Of a DNA stretch of 64,000 nucleotides, positions 10,535 to 21,348 are shown in pieces. Each line of letters opens with the position of its first letter. Position 1 is the first letter of the stretch. A model generated the notes under the pieces. The model had not been told where the DNA came from and did no database searches. It saw only the letters and a list, made by a program, of their open reading frames with translations. The stretch comes from Crotalaria pallida (Eukaryota; Streptophyta; Magnoliopsida; Fabales; Fabaceae). The stretch covers positions 69,488,501-69,552,500 of the forward strand of contig CM075651.1 in the NCBI GenBank assembly GCA_037953625.1. The letters run 5' to 3'. The position numbers and the translations under genes are program-made.

Positions 10535-13235
10535 TCTTAATTAGATAGAGCCCTTGTTAATGAGGCTTGGTGCAGAGAAAAGTCAAACACTAATGCAACT
10601 TTTATGCCCTCTGGGGTACCTGACCACACTCCAGTGGTAATTGATTGGGGTGTGGATTTTTAGTAGGGGAAGCCTAGCTTCAAATATTTCAATATGTTGA
10701 GCTCTCATGCTGATTTCAGAAGAATTATCCAGACAGTATGGTCTACTGAGGTTGCTGGCAGCAGAATGTAGCAGATTTGCAGGAAACTCTACATGCTGAG
10801 GAAGCCTTTGAGCAAGCTGAATAGAGATCACTTCTTAGGTATTGATGTTAGGGAAGATGAGTTGAGGGCCATGCCGGATATGGTGCAGAACCAATTATCA
10901 CTAAATCCCTGGGATCTGGAGTTGCAATCTGCAAAAGGGACATTACAAGGCAGTACGTACTATGAGCTAAAACAAACTGCATTGTCTTTTCTCAGGCAGA
11001 AAGCAAAGCTATTATGGTTATATAAAGGGGATATCAACACAAAGTTATTCCACCAATCAATAAAAAAAAAGGCATTACTGACCAAGCCTGCATTGGCCTG
11101 GATTTCAATCTTATTATGAGAATTTCTTCAGAAACATGAATCACACAGCTAAACTGAACCAAGATATAATAGCTGAAAGTAGTGTTCTTACTACAGAAAA
11201 CTAAATAGCTCTGATAAAGCCTATCACTGATGATGAAATCAGCCAGGCTATGTTCACAATTCACCATGACAAGGCCCCTGGGCCTGATGGATTTGGCTCT
11301 AGGTTTTTCATCAGCTGCTGGGATCTTATAGGGTCTGAATGTTGCAAAGCTATGAGGGCTTTCTTTGACAATGGTCATATACTGAGAGAATTAAAGCAAC
11401 TGATCTGATCATGATTCCTAAGGTTGATTCACCTAATCAGGTTTCTCAATTTAGACCTATTACTTGCTGTAATACATTATACAAATGCATTACCAAAATT
11501 CTTTGTAGTAGAATTAATCATGTATTGCCAGGCATAATTTAGGACAATCAAACAGCTTTTGTTAAAAATAGAAGTATAGTGCACAATGTCTTGATAACAC
11601 AGGAACTCTTGAGGCTCTATGGTAGAAGAAGGGTATCTGCTAGGTGACTAATGAAGATTGACTTCAAGAAAGCTTATGACACCCTTGACTGGATATTTCT
11701 TGAAAAGCTCATCGCTGCACTCAAATTTCCAGGAAAGTTCATCAATTGGATCGTGGCTTGTATCACTACTGCAACCTTTTCCATTTTTTTGAATGGTTCT
11801 AGAGGTAATCAGTTCAAAGCTTCAAGAGGCCTGAGGCAAGGTGATTCCGTATCACCTCTGCTGTTTGTCCTGGCTATGGAATACCTGACAAGGTCATTAC
11901 AGTTTGCAACTAGGAATAGAAATTTCAGATTTCATCTTCAATGTAAGGAAATGCGATTGGTGATCCTTTCTTTTGCTAATGATCTCATGATTTTCTGCAA
12001 GGCTCACCCTGCAAGTGTGAGAGCTATGACAGATACACTTCAGAATTTTGCATCCTTGGTAGGTCTGATTGCAAATTAGCATAAATCCTCCATCCTGATA
12101 GGAGGTGTAAATCAATCCAACGAAGAGGAGTTGATTGGCATTACTGGTTTTCAAAAAGGGACATTCTCTTTTAAGTGTTTAGGACTCCCTATCTCTGCCA
12201 GAAAGTGGATTGTAAGTTCCTGCAATTCGTTGATTGATAATGTGACAAGAAGAGTGCAGAGCTGGAAGACTAGAAACCTATCCTATCAAGGCAGGTGCTG
12301 CTTGATTAATTTTGTCTTGCTCAGTTTGCACATTTACTGGGCTACTATTTTTATCATTCCAAAATCTGTGATCAAGGGGATTGAGAAGATCTGCAAAACT
12401 TTTCTTTGGGGCAGTAATGAAGCTGGTAATACTAATGCCAAGGTTATCTGGGATAAGGTGTGTAGAAGCAAGAAGAGTGGTGGTCTCAACATAAAAGATA
12501 GTGGTTTGTGGAATAAGGCAGCTATTGGCAAACAAGTTTGGGATCTTGCTTCCAAAAACGACTGTCTCTGGGTCAGATGGCTTCACATCATATATACCAA
12601 GGATCAGGATTTCTGGGATTGCAATGCAAACTCTGGATCTAGCTGGCACTGGAAATAAATTCTGAAAATTAGAGATGAATTCAAGCATGGTTATTCAAAT
12701 GGGCTATGACAGGGTACTATTTCTGGCATATATGATATCAAGACTGGTTATGCTTTCTTATCAGCCAGCCAACCTTTGTTTCCTCTTTGGAAATTTGTAT
12801 GAAACCCTGCGAATGTTAGCAAGCACAAATTAATTGCCTGGCTTGCTGTACAGAATAGGCTGCTCACTATTGAAAGAATGAGGCTTTTCACACTGATTCC
12901 AAATCATTGTTGCCTCTGCTGTGCAACCAATGAGAGCAGAAATCATTTGTTTTTTACCTGCAATTGGAGCTCTGAATTGCTTCAAATGTGTTGCACCTAA
13001 TTGGCATCAGTAATTGGCCTTGCAGATATGAGAAATGGACCAAATGGATCATGTATGCATTTAAAAATAAAACCAGAAGGAAGTGCATTTTCATGATCTT
13101 TGCATCCTTGATTTATAATGTTTGGCAGGAAAGGAATAGAAGGACCTTTAATGATACAATGCTCACGACTTCGCAGGTTTTCAGAATCATTAGAATGGAG
13201 GTTTCTCATAGAATAGCTTACTATTAGAATTGGCA
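10535..13235 (+). mobile_element. L1-type LINE, 5'-truncated and decayed
   Basis: Reading across frames gives, in order: the end of an endonuclease domain (ALVNEAW.., then PDHTPVV where an SDH motif is expected, near 10600); a spacer; reverse transcriptase blocks (10793-12079); the RT thumb/connection region (12131-12658); a Cys/His zinc-finger region typical of plant L1 ends (about 12830-12980); and a tail ending near 13227 with the common VWQERNRR motif. The gene is broken by several stops and frameshifts. The 5' half with ORF1 and most of the endonuclease is missing, as is usual for LINE insertions. No poly(A) tail is seen at the 3' junction; the next element begins there. Confidence 0.88.
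11651..12658 (+). pseudogene. LINE reverse transcriptase, inactive
   Basis: The translation shows DFKKAYDTLDW (RT block with the first catalytic Asp), SRGLRQGDSVSPLLFVLAME (the RQGDPLSP block, here SVSP) and then FANDLMIF where active enzymes have F/YADD. The first Asp of the catalytic pair is Asn, so this copy would be inactive even if reading were continuous. A TAG after GLIAN (12077-12079) ends the first stretch; the same protein resumes at about 12131 with the usual CLGLPISARKW block. Upstream fragments (10793-11119 and 11216-11400) belong to the same protein in shifted frames. Confidence 0.88.
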
Positions 13236-14650
13236 GCCATCACCCAAGAGGGGGGGCAGGGGTGAATTGGGTGTTTATAAAAACATTGGAAAACGTTCGA
13301 TTCAAAGCGTTCTTAAAGAGATTAAAGAGTTTTTACAGTGGAAGACTTAAAGAACGATTGAAAACGTTTAAGTGCAAGCATAAAGATATATTTATATTAA
13401 TATTAGAAAAACTATTACTCGCGAGATTGAAGAGATTAACAACACTAAAAGCAGATCTCGCGCTAGTTACTTTAAAACATTAAAATAGTTTTTACGTCAC
13501 GAAAAATAAGCTTATCGCAAAAATGAAAACGTGCAACGTAAAAGTAAAGGGATAAGGAATAGAAGATTGTGCACCGTAGTTTTTATATTGGTTCAGCCTT
13601 TCCAACGAAAGACCTACGTCTAGGCCCCAAGCGACCCGCTTGAGATTTTCTTCACTAAACACAACAGGGACAACCAGCCCCAAATACAAGTAAGAGCGCC
13701 CCGCACGCTACTAGGAACCTCCGTTCGCTAGGGACCTCAACACAAACAACTAGGAAGCCACTTTCTAGATTTTCCCGGATAGCCTAACTACTAGGTGCCC
13801 CACCGTTCGTCTAGACACTACCCAATACACAAGGGTTCCTTACCCTAAGAACGTGGCACACGTTCAACCTAAGGGATAACACTCCCTAATCACTAAGGGT
13901 AACACTCCCCTTACAAATAACGATTTACAAAAGAGATTTTGTGCAACTAACAATAAAGCTCTCTAAATAGAGCAGATACAACAATAACGATCCTATAACA
14001 ATGCTTAATCTAAGGCACACTCAAGTACTTGTTCTTTTTAGAAAAGAGAGAAGATGAAGATGATGATGTTGAATTCTCCCAAGAAGGTTTTTCAAAAGAT
14101 ATGTCAAAATGAAGTGTAAAAGAGAATTATTTTCAAAAAGATAGAAGAAGGTGATTTTAATCATGAAAAGTGATCAACCAAATAAGGAAGGTAATCATTC
14201 TGTGAATCAAAATGATTTCAGCACGTTTTTAAAAATTTGAAATATAGTAATCGATTACTTTGGTCTAGGTAATCGATTACCTGCTCTCTGGTTTTGTTAA
14301 AAATGTTGCAGCATCAAAACTAATCGATTATTAACTTCAGGTAATTGATTACTTACACTCAGGTGACCAGCCCAAGGATGTAATCCATTACAGGAAGCTA
14401 AGTAATCCATTACTTTCTCTCAGGTTACAGAATTTGCAGAAGATAATCGATTATTCCAGCAGCGTAATCGATTACTTCAGTTTAAAAACAGATTTTCACA
14501 AAAAGATTGTAACCAGAGGTTTTCGCATATGTTTTTCTCAAAAGGTTTTTCCAGGAGCAAGGTTATAAAAAGTTATTCTTCTAGTTTTAATATGAAAAAC
14601 ATCATCATCTTCTCTTAACAATATTAAGATTGAACTTTGAGTTCTTAGAC
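13236..14650 (+). mobile_element. Unclassified 'G-run' element X1 (approximate ends)
   Basis: It begins near CACCCAAGAGGGGGGGC, GGGTGAATTGGGTG, the same opening idea as X2 (ACCTAGAAGGGGGGGTTGAAT at about 24795). X1 and X2 then share general layout: an A-rich stretch, a C-rich stretch (CTACGTCTAGGCCCC here), and a palindrome array near the right end. No coding sequence is visible. I could not find a target duplication, so both ends are estimates. It may have been inserted in, or truncated together with, the start of B's LTR. Confidence 0.5.
14244..14482. repeat. Array of ATCGAT-centred palindromes in X1
   Basis: Perfect palindromes AGTAATCGATTACT and AGGTAATCGATTACCT are followed by CTAATCGATTAT, two decayed units (TAATTGATTA, TAATCCATTA), another decayed TAATCCATTA, then GATAATCGATTATT and CGTAATCGATTACT. 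Units come in pairs about 20-25 bp apart. Confidence 0.9.
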
Positions 14651-14758
14651 TAATTGTTGGTTTACAAAATATAACTAAACTCTTACGGTTAAATTCTTCA
14701 AGTACGCACAAATACGGTTAAATTTTTCAAAGGGCAAATGGGTAAGCTCACGGTTTGC

Positions 14759-14768
14759 CTATTTATAC
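14759..14768 (+). promoter_or_regulatory. TATA-like box of element B LTR
   Basis: CCTATTTATACC precedes the leader. The counterpart in E is CTATATAAGC on the minus strand (37435-37444 and 56181-56190), at the matching place relative to the shared leader. Transcription would start about 30 bp downstream. Confidence 0.45.
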
Positions 14769-16514
14769 CTAGCTCCTTAGTTCAGTTCCAACCATTTCAT
14801 TCATTTCCCTTTTATTTCTAAACACCATTCTAAGAGTGTCATCAAACTCTTAGAGAGAGACATAGAGAGAGAGTAAGGCCGAGAGCTTGGAGGAGAGGAG
14901 AAGAAGGAGATCAAACTCAAAAGCCTTAGGATTCCTTGAAGATCAAGTGAAGGTGGTTGAAGATCTTTTCTTTTTCTTTGTTTGTTCGAAGATCATAGGG
15001 TGTTAGAAGTAGTTTTCATTTTCCAAGTCTTGTAAGGTTTAAATGTTGTTGCATGTTTAATTTTCTTGTAGATCTATGTTTGTAAGCACCTATTTAGCTT
15101 CGATCTTGAAATTCAAGAGCCACACAAACTTGTAGAACCTTAAACCATGGATTCTACCATTCGACCATGTCTAAAAAATTAGGTTGTGATGATTTTTATT
15201 TTGTTTTGAGTTCATGCATGTTGGTTTGATGTGTGTTAAAGTCGATCTAGGTGGTTTAAATGCTTTGATTTTAACTTTGATTCTTCTAAGCTTTGATCTT
15301 TGATTTTCTTTTCAAAAAGACTTTGATCTATTGTTTTGTCCTTGAAAAAAGATTTGATTCTTGCCTTGATTTTCAATAGCTTTGATCTTGAAGTCTTGCA
15401 TGTGATTTTTGAACCCAAAAAGTCTTGTTTCTTGGTTTGCATGTCACGGTTTTCATGAGAAAACAAAGGAAAACAACTTTTGCAAAATGGTTTTATTTTG
15501 ATCTAAGTTCATGAGTGTTTGAAAGCTAAAGATTTAAGTTTTTCCTCTTGATTTTGTTGACATGTTTTTCGGTCAAGCTTTGAAAACACAAGATCATGAT
15601 TGTTTTTCATAAAAGGTTCATGCATGTGATTCTCTTTTGTTTCAAATGATTTTTAGAAGCACATGCAAAAGAAATATAAAAATGAAAATGTATTTGAAGT
15701 GACTAAAAGGTCACGGTTTTGTAAAGAAAAGGGAGTGGTATTTTTCTAAAACCATGTGTTTAAAATGCATGTTTTTGATTTAGTAATTTAAGGTTTTTAC
15801 ATGAAGAAAAAGTTCATCAAAGACTTTATTTTCCTATGATGATGATTCGGCCTATACTAGGTTAAATAGGCTAGATTCTTTTTGCATGTGATTGACTCAT
15901 TGAAATGATTGTGTCTTGTGACTTTGTTTTAAGAAAAATTTATTTAAATTGTGTTGTATTGGTTTTTTTTCCCAATTCGGTTTTCATAAAAAAAAAGGCA
16001 TGAATGTATTTAATTATTTTCAAAAGTATTTTCATGGTTTGATTTTTGTCCTTTGTTGTCCAAGATTTTATTTCAAAGTATTTCAATTTTAAAAAGTGTT
16101 TTTGAGTTGTAAAAAGGGTGGATTTCAATTGTTGTTTGATGTACAAAAGTTAAAATAGAAATTGTTGATTTTTCAATGTTTTACAACTTGAAAAAGGGTG
16201 GCTGGACTTTTCCATACAGCCACATAAACCATTTATTTTATTTATTTTAATATGAGTTTTCAAATGATTTTTAAAGGATTTCAAGAATAAGAAAAGATTT
16301 AGAGTTGTCTTGATAAACATTTGTATTTTAAAGAATACAATAAAGAGAGTAAACGATTTTCTATTCAAGAGACCAAATTGTGATTTTTAATTGAAATGGT
16401 TTTTAATAAAAGTGTATTTATTTACCTCGAGGTATTCAGTAGACGGTGGGAACGATTCTCAAAGAGAAGCTAGAGATTGCCGAGGACAAAGTGTTTCTCT
16501 TGCCAGATTAAGAG

Positions 16515-17982
16515 GTAAGTAGTGAGTGAGAGTGCGGTGAGCCCGTAACGTAGTTGTTCGTGTGGTGATGAGGAAAGGTTTACGTGATCTATTATGTGTT
16601 ATATGTTTTATGTTGTATTAAATTGATGCATGCTTATTACTATTTTATGTTGGTTCTTTTACTATCTTATTGTGAAAAGTATTATATTCTGTGGATTGAA
16701 TCTGGATGCTATTATGATTGATGATGAGAGCATAAAAGAAAAAGTATAATGTAAAGACGAGCGAAAGAACGATATGTAATGTGATTCAAAGAAATGTGGT
16801 GGAGCAACAATGCACTGGACAAGGAGACTACACTCGTGGAGCTGAGATCGTGCTGATGGATCCCAAGACGGAGAATGATCGTGAAAGAGTGCTATATGAA
16901 TTCCTACGGGAATGATGTGATTGTGCCAAGTGGCTTGAGATGATGAAAGAATGTTATGTGAAAGTGGGGAAAAGACAACCCTTAGTGGTCGGGTCTTGTC
17001 GAAGGGATGGACTAAGGGCAAGCCGACCGTAGGTTAATTAAAAGACATTAAAAGACTTAAAAGACATTAAAAGACTAACATACGCGGTGAGGAATGAGAG
17101 TGAAAAGTAGTGGAGAGGAAGATACCATGGGTATCTGCGGATACTCAGGTGGGGATTGCATGAGGGGAGGGCAAGGACGGTGAACGTCAAGAAGCCTCGA
17201 GTATATTTCTAGGCGGAACGAAATACACAAGTGGCGTACTAACGTGGTAGGGACTGGGTCCAATGTCGTGGCAAGATCCACATAGCTAACTAGAAATGAT
17301 ACTGTCATCCCCTTGAATGCAAGTCTACAACAGTGAGAGGGACTGGAACGGGGCATTGTGATTTGCCACTGCGTGGACAGTGAGCGTTGATAATTATGTG
17401 AATTGAATTAATTGAGGCTGTAGTCCTCCTGGTCTGGGACCAAATGTTTGTTGAGACAGCTGTGGTGCCCGCGTGGTAAAGGTCCTGTACTCCTGTTGGC
17501 TTCCGACTAGGTTTGGATGGAGACCGAGGAGATGTAGACGTGTGCGTTTTTCCTCAGTGATGGTTTTCCCCTTACCTCATTGAGTGAACCGAATCCTGAT
17601 AAGACTTAATATTCAAAGAATAAAGATATAATTGAATGATGCTGTTCAGTAATGTGAATCATGATTTCGATTGATGAGTTATGCTTTACTTTTATGTGCC
17701 TTATATGCCATTTATATACTTTGCATATGTTGTTTATTATGCTTTATTCATATTATGTTACTTTCTTTGCTATCCCGTTCTGTTTATTTATTATATTCTG
17801 TTTATCCTCTACACCCTGGATATCTTATCTCGCGTTGTATACTTGTCGAATTGTCATTGTCGTCTGTCTTTCTTTCTATCGAGTCTACCCTGAGACCTTA
17901 CGGTCAACTCGTTAGTGTATGGCACACTGACTCTCTCCTACCTGTTTGTCGTATTGGCATTTGCCGGTATTGCAACGGGTAG
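16515..17982 (+). other. Putative intron inside the LTR of element B
   Basis: The donor AAGAG|GTAAGT at 16515 is a near-perfect plant 5' splice site. The acceptor GGGTAG at 17981-17982 directly precedes the ORF ATG. CTGAC at 17927-17931, followed by TCTCTCCT, fits a branch point about 50 nt upstream. LTRs A, C, E and H have the same order at the same spacing on the minus strand. Confidence 0.5.
17085..17535 (+). other. GC-rich conserved island in element B LTR
   Basis: Reverse-complement match to the islands in A, C, E and H. It includes GTACTCCTGTTGGCTTCCGA, the GAGAGGGACTGGAACGGGGC region and CTAACGTGGTAGGGACTGGG. It lies about 450-890 nt before the putative acceptor. No ORF is shared between copies. 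Confidence 0.6.
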
Positions 17983-18500
17983 ATGGCGTATCATGTAGAA
18001 ATCCACATGTGGCCTCTTCAGGGAGGAGCATGGGAGGTTGTTCCTGAAGGATGGATTTGGAGAGGTGAAACCCGATTGGAGATTGATGATCCGAGGCACA
18101 TTCTGCGAGGGACGAGTCTGGACCTACATGTGGGACAAGTCACTCTCCGTGACTATCAGGACGATGGACCGAGGGAGCATCACGAGTACGAAGGTGATGT
18201 AACACCCTATATAATAATTACCCTTAAACCCGGAAATTAGGATTTGAAATTTCTTTTAAGAATGAATATGATAATTTCCAAAATAACCTTTCTTTGCATT
18301 AATACAAAAACATCAGAGTTATAAGCGGAAGACTTTAGCACATTAAAATCAAAAGTATAAATTAAGTACATCCCGGTCGGTCATTCAAAATACAAATCAG
18401 TGCGTTAGCTCGACCCAACTGGCCGAGACCCAATACAAAACCATATTTCCAGCTCGGCCCAAATGGCCGAGACCCATCCACTTAACTGACTCTAAATGTC

Positions 18501-18565
18501 TTACTCTCCCTGTGAGGGAGAGTGATCCTGCTCGGCCGGGGACTGCGTCTGCTCGGGCTCAGTAC
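18501..18565 (-). other. Possible 3' coding exon of LTR F
   Basis: After the putative acceptor, one frame reads TEPEQTQSPAEQDHSPSQGE and then TAA (18503-18501). The acidic/Gln-rich tail resembles the ends of the B and H ORFs in composition and in position within the LTR. The exon has no ATG, so a start would have to lie in the upstream exon. This is weaker than the other LTR ORFs. Confidence 0.3.
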
Positions 18566-18948
18566 CTGAAAAAAATGGTAAGGAGGTGAGCATTACACAG
18601 AACTTGAATAAGCAGTTTCTAAAATGACATACCGATCTACCAAGCCAAACACAAGTAGCCAAATAAAACATATAAATAACAAGTAATCAAACCCCTATAT
18701 CACTTGCATATATCATCATTAGCTCAGTTTGTATACCCACAATATCATTTAGCTCGGCTCACATCCTACCATCTTATCACCTACTAGCTTACCTCGGTTC
18801 ACATTCTCTTACCTCAGATTACCACCTCTACCTTGAACTCATTACACATTATTCCATTTTCTCACAGTTTACAATCTTTTACTCTTCTCGGATGCATACA
18901 CTCAGTGCATGTCTTACACCATTTAAGGTCGGATATCGGAGTGTCATC

Positions 18949-19327
18949 CATAACTGCGAATACCCAGTACCCGTCTTACAGCAGCACATACCCGGTATGC
19001 GTCTGACACGATCAATGCACGCACCCAGTACGCGTCTTCTATGACCAGGAGCACTACCGCCGATCATTCTATGGAGTTAAGGAGAGTCCATAACTGCGAG
19101 CACCCAGTACTCGTCTTACAGCGGCGCATCTCGGCGACTTACGCGATCAATGCACACACCCAGTACGCGTCTGCTATGACCAGGACCACTTCCCACCGGT
19201 TCCGTTCTCGGAACCCTGTGTGAATCATAACTGCGAGTACCCAGTACCCGTCTTACAGTTGCACATACCCAGTATGTGTCTGACGCGATCAATGCACGCA
19301 CCCGGTACGCGTCTACTATGACCCGAT
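18949..19327. repeat. Tandem repeat, about 139 bp unit, in solo LTR F
   Basis: Units start at about 18949, 19088 and 19226 with CATAACTGCGA. Each holds ACCCAGTAC.CGTCTTACAG and CCAGTACGCGTCT followed by TATGACC. It is GC-rich and takes the place of the GC island of other LTRs (about 380-760 nt before the putative acceptor). Confidence 0.85.
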
Positions 19328-21212
19328 CACACAGCCATTTCTCTTTAATTCCTCTTTACATTGATCTCATTATTTTATTAGCTCGGCCTCTCTCGGCTCA
19401 TCCCTTTAACCATTTCCTTATTCCATTATCTTTTCTCATTATCTTACTTATCTCATATTTACCATTTTCTCAACCCATTCGCAATCTCTCCCCGCTCGGC
19501 CCAGCTCGGCCACAGATATGAATAACAATTATCAAAGCTCATGAACATTTACACACAAAGTTCATAAACACTTATACACAACAATAATAAGAATAACATC
19601 ATTCAACCAATCCATCATGTAAGCATCAACATATAGCACAAAACAATATTCCATATTCACCTAACATCCATGTTTTTAGTTCATTTATTCGTTCCCTTTA
19701 CCCTTTTTACCTTTCCTTTCTCATGTTAACCTATATCCATTCCCTAAATTACACCCACTCTTAGTACCCTTTATGAACACCCTAGAAACCCAAACTCAAG
19801 TAGAGGTAACACTCACTCCTTACCTCAAACCGTGAGCGATAAGAGTTGAGAGTTTGACAATGGTTTTCTTGATGCTTGGCCCTGGAACTTAGAACCTCTT
19901 GGATCCACTTCTTCCTAGCTGCCACGAGCTCCACCAGGCTGCACACAAGCTCCACGACGGTCCAGGGACTCCAAAACGGAAGAGAGAAGACGGCGGAGGG
20001 AGGGTTCTCCAGTTGGGGAAAAGAGGGAGGAGGAAGGTGGGTTGGGACTTTGCTGGAACTTGAGAGAAGGAAATGAGAGAGAGATTTCGAAAGAGAGAAA
20101 GAGAGTGAGAATGCAAAGTGTTGAGTGTTGTGTGTTTGGGGTTCTTTTATTCATTTAGGGAAAACATTTGTGTGGCTAGGATTCATTGGCTTCTTGGGGA
20201 AGCTAGAATGTGTGGACAGGATTCATTGGCTTCTTGGGGAAGCCATGAACAGTACTTGAAAGGGACATAAAGCAATGACAATGACATAAAGTGAATGGCA
20301 AGGACAGTGTACAGATGGTACGAATCCCAAAGGGCTACAGCTCAACATGAGCTGGCACGGAGGAGCTAGGACGTGTCGGCTAGGGTATGTCGGCTTGGAT
20401 ACATTAGCTCGGTATTTAGGAACAGCAATAGTCCGAGCTTCCCTCTCGGATAGGACGCTGAGGTCGGCTAATCCGGACTAGACAACAAGTTCCGCGCTTG
20501 ATTCCCATCCTGCTCGGTTCATATGCACACCACCTTATCTAGCTCGGTTGGGAACGGACCGAGATCCTATACTCACATCCTAGGTCGGCCTATGCTCGTA
20601 CTACCCTTCTTACCTTGTACAATTTCTAAGGCTTAATCCTATCCTTAAATAAATATTTATATACTAAAATTATATTATCTAATATTAATTTTCAGGATGT
20701 TACAGGTGATCCCGCACCTTTAGCTGCTGTGATTCCTCAACCGATGGAGGAAGAAGACGCTAGTAATTCTGATCACGAGGTGGAAGCGGATTCGAGTGAA
20801 GATATGGGGACGAACGCTAGTTCACCTGAGGAGTGATGTCCTGTGTTTTGTGTCTAGTGTGTCCAGGATATAAGTTCCAGTCGAGGATTGCTTTGTGAAA
20901 TACCATGGATGTAATTCAGCTACTTTTTAATTATGGTTGTAATCTTTTGTAATTCTTGCCTGCTTTTGGAAAACTTTTTGGAGTGTGACTCTAGTACTTA
21001 TGGTCTATGTTTTCATTATAATGAAAATGATGTTTTTTTATGATGATGATGTTTCGGGTACGGGAAGTTTCAATAGTGACAACTCGATTTTCAAAAGGGT
21101 GGCGTTTATAATTCATGAACGAATGTTTTAAAAAAAAATGGCCTCATTTTTGCAGTAAATTAATGATAATTCAGTTAAGGTTTTGGGAGTGAAAATCGGG
21201 CTGTTACAGAAG

Positions 21213-21224
21213 TGGTATCAGAGC
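21213..21224 (+). other. Primer binding site of element B
   Basis: TGGTATCAGAGC lies four bases after the 5' LTR end, the initiator tRNA-Met type. Confidence 0.9.
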
Positions 21225-21348
21225 AATGGTAATCCTCAGTGGCCTTAAGCTCATAAGGCTATCCATGTTTACTCTGTGTCGCTCTGTGTATCTAGAGTCT
21301 AGGTTCTGTGTTATCGTGCGTTGAATCCCCTTTCTGTTTCATTTTAAG

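Larger units (their letters stand above)
18198..20704 (-). mobile_element. Solo LTR F (2507 bp)
   Basis: TGTAACACCC at the left and GGATGTTACA at the right, flanked by the perfect 5-bp duplication GGTGA (18193-18197 and 20705-20709). There is no internal region, so it is a solo LTR left by recombination between two LTRs. Minus orientation is inferred from splice-like signals: donor TTTGAG|GTAAGG (exon end 19824) and acceptor TTTTTTCAG (18566). It is rich in GCTCGGCC motifs not seen in the other LTRs, so it is a separate family. Confidence 0.9.
17983..20836 (+). pseudogene. LTR-embedded small ORF of element B (MAYHVE type), split by solo LTR F
   Basis: The ATG at 17983 comes right after the putative splice acceptor. 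The first 72 codons (to 18198) are homologous to the ORF in solo LTR C: MAYHVEIHMW against MEYGMDITLW, then W..VPEGWIWRGETR against W.HTPQGWAWTGYTE, DPRHILRG against DPEHQLSG, and HVGQVTLRDYQ against HLGQVNVRGFQ. F is inserted after codon 71-72. Ignoring F and one copy of its GGTGA duplication, the same frame continues from 20710 and stops at 20836, adding a Glu/Asp/Ser-rich tail (MEEEDASNSDHEVEADSSED). The ancestral product would be about 113 residues. There is no signal peptide or membrane segment. Its function is unknown. Confidence 0.6.
14651..21208 (+). mobile_element. Element B, 5' LTR (left end uncertain, split by solo LTR F)
   Basis: The right end CGGGCTGTTACA at 21208 is followed by the primer binding site. 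The left part is the reverse complement in layout of the A, C and E LTRs: a TATA-like box, a leader dotted with TCACGGTTT and ATTCGGCC motifs, a splice donor, a GC-rich island and a short ORF. Only about 100 bp precede the TATA-like box, against about 740 bp in E, so the start of the LTR is probably missing. Without F the present length is about 4 kb. Confidence 0.75.

Noticed and set aside
17661..17982. Hydrophobic ORFs (Tyr/Leu/Cys-rich) in B's LTR
   Set aside because: Three overlapping frames in a T-rich stretch just before the acceptor; not conserved in C, E or A.
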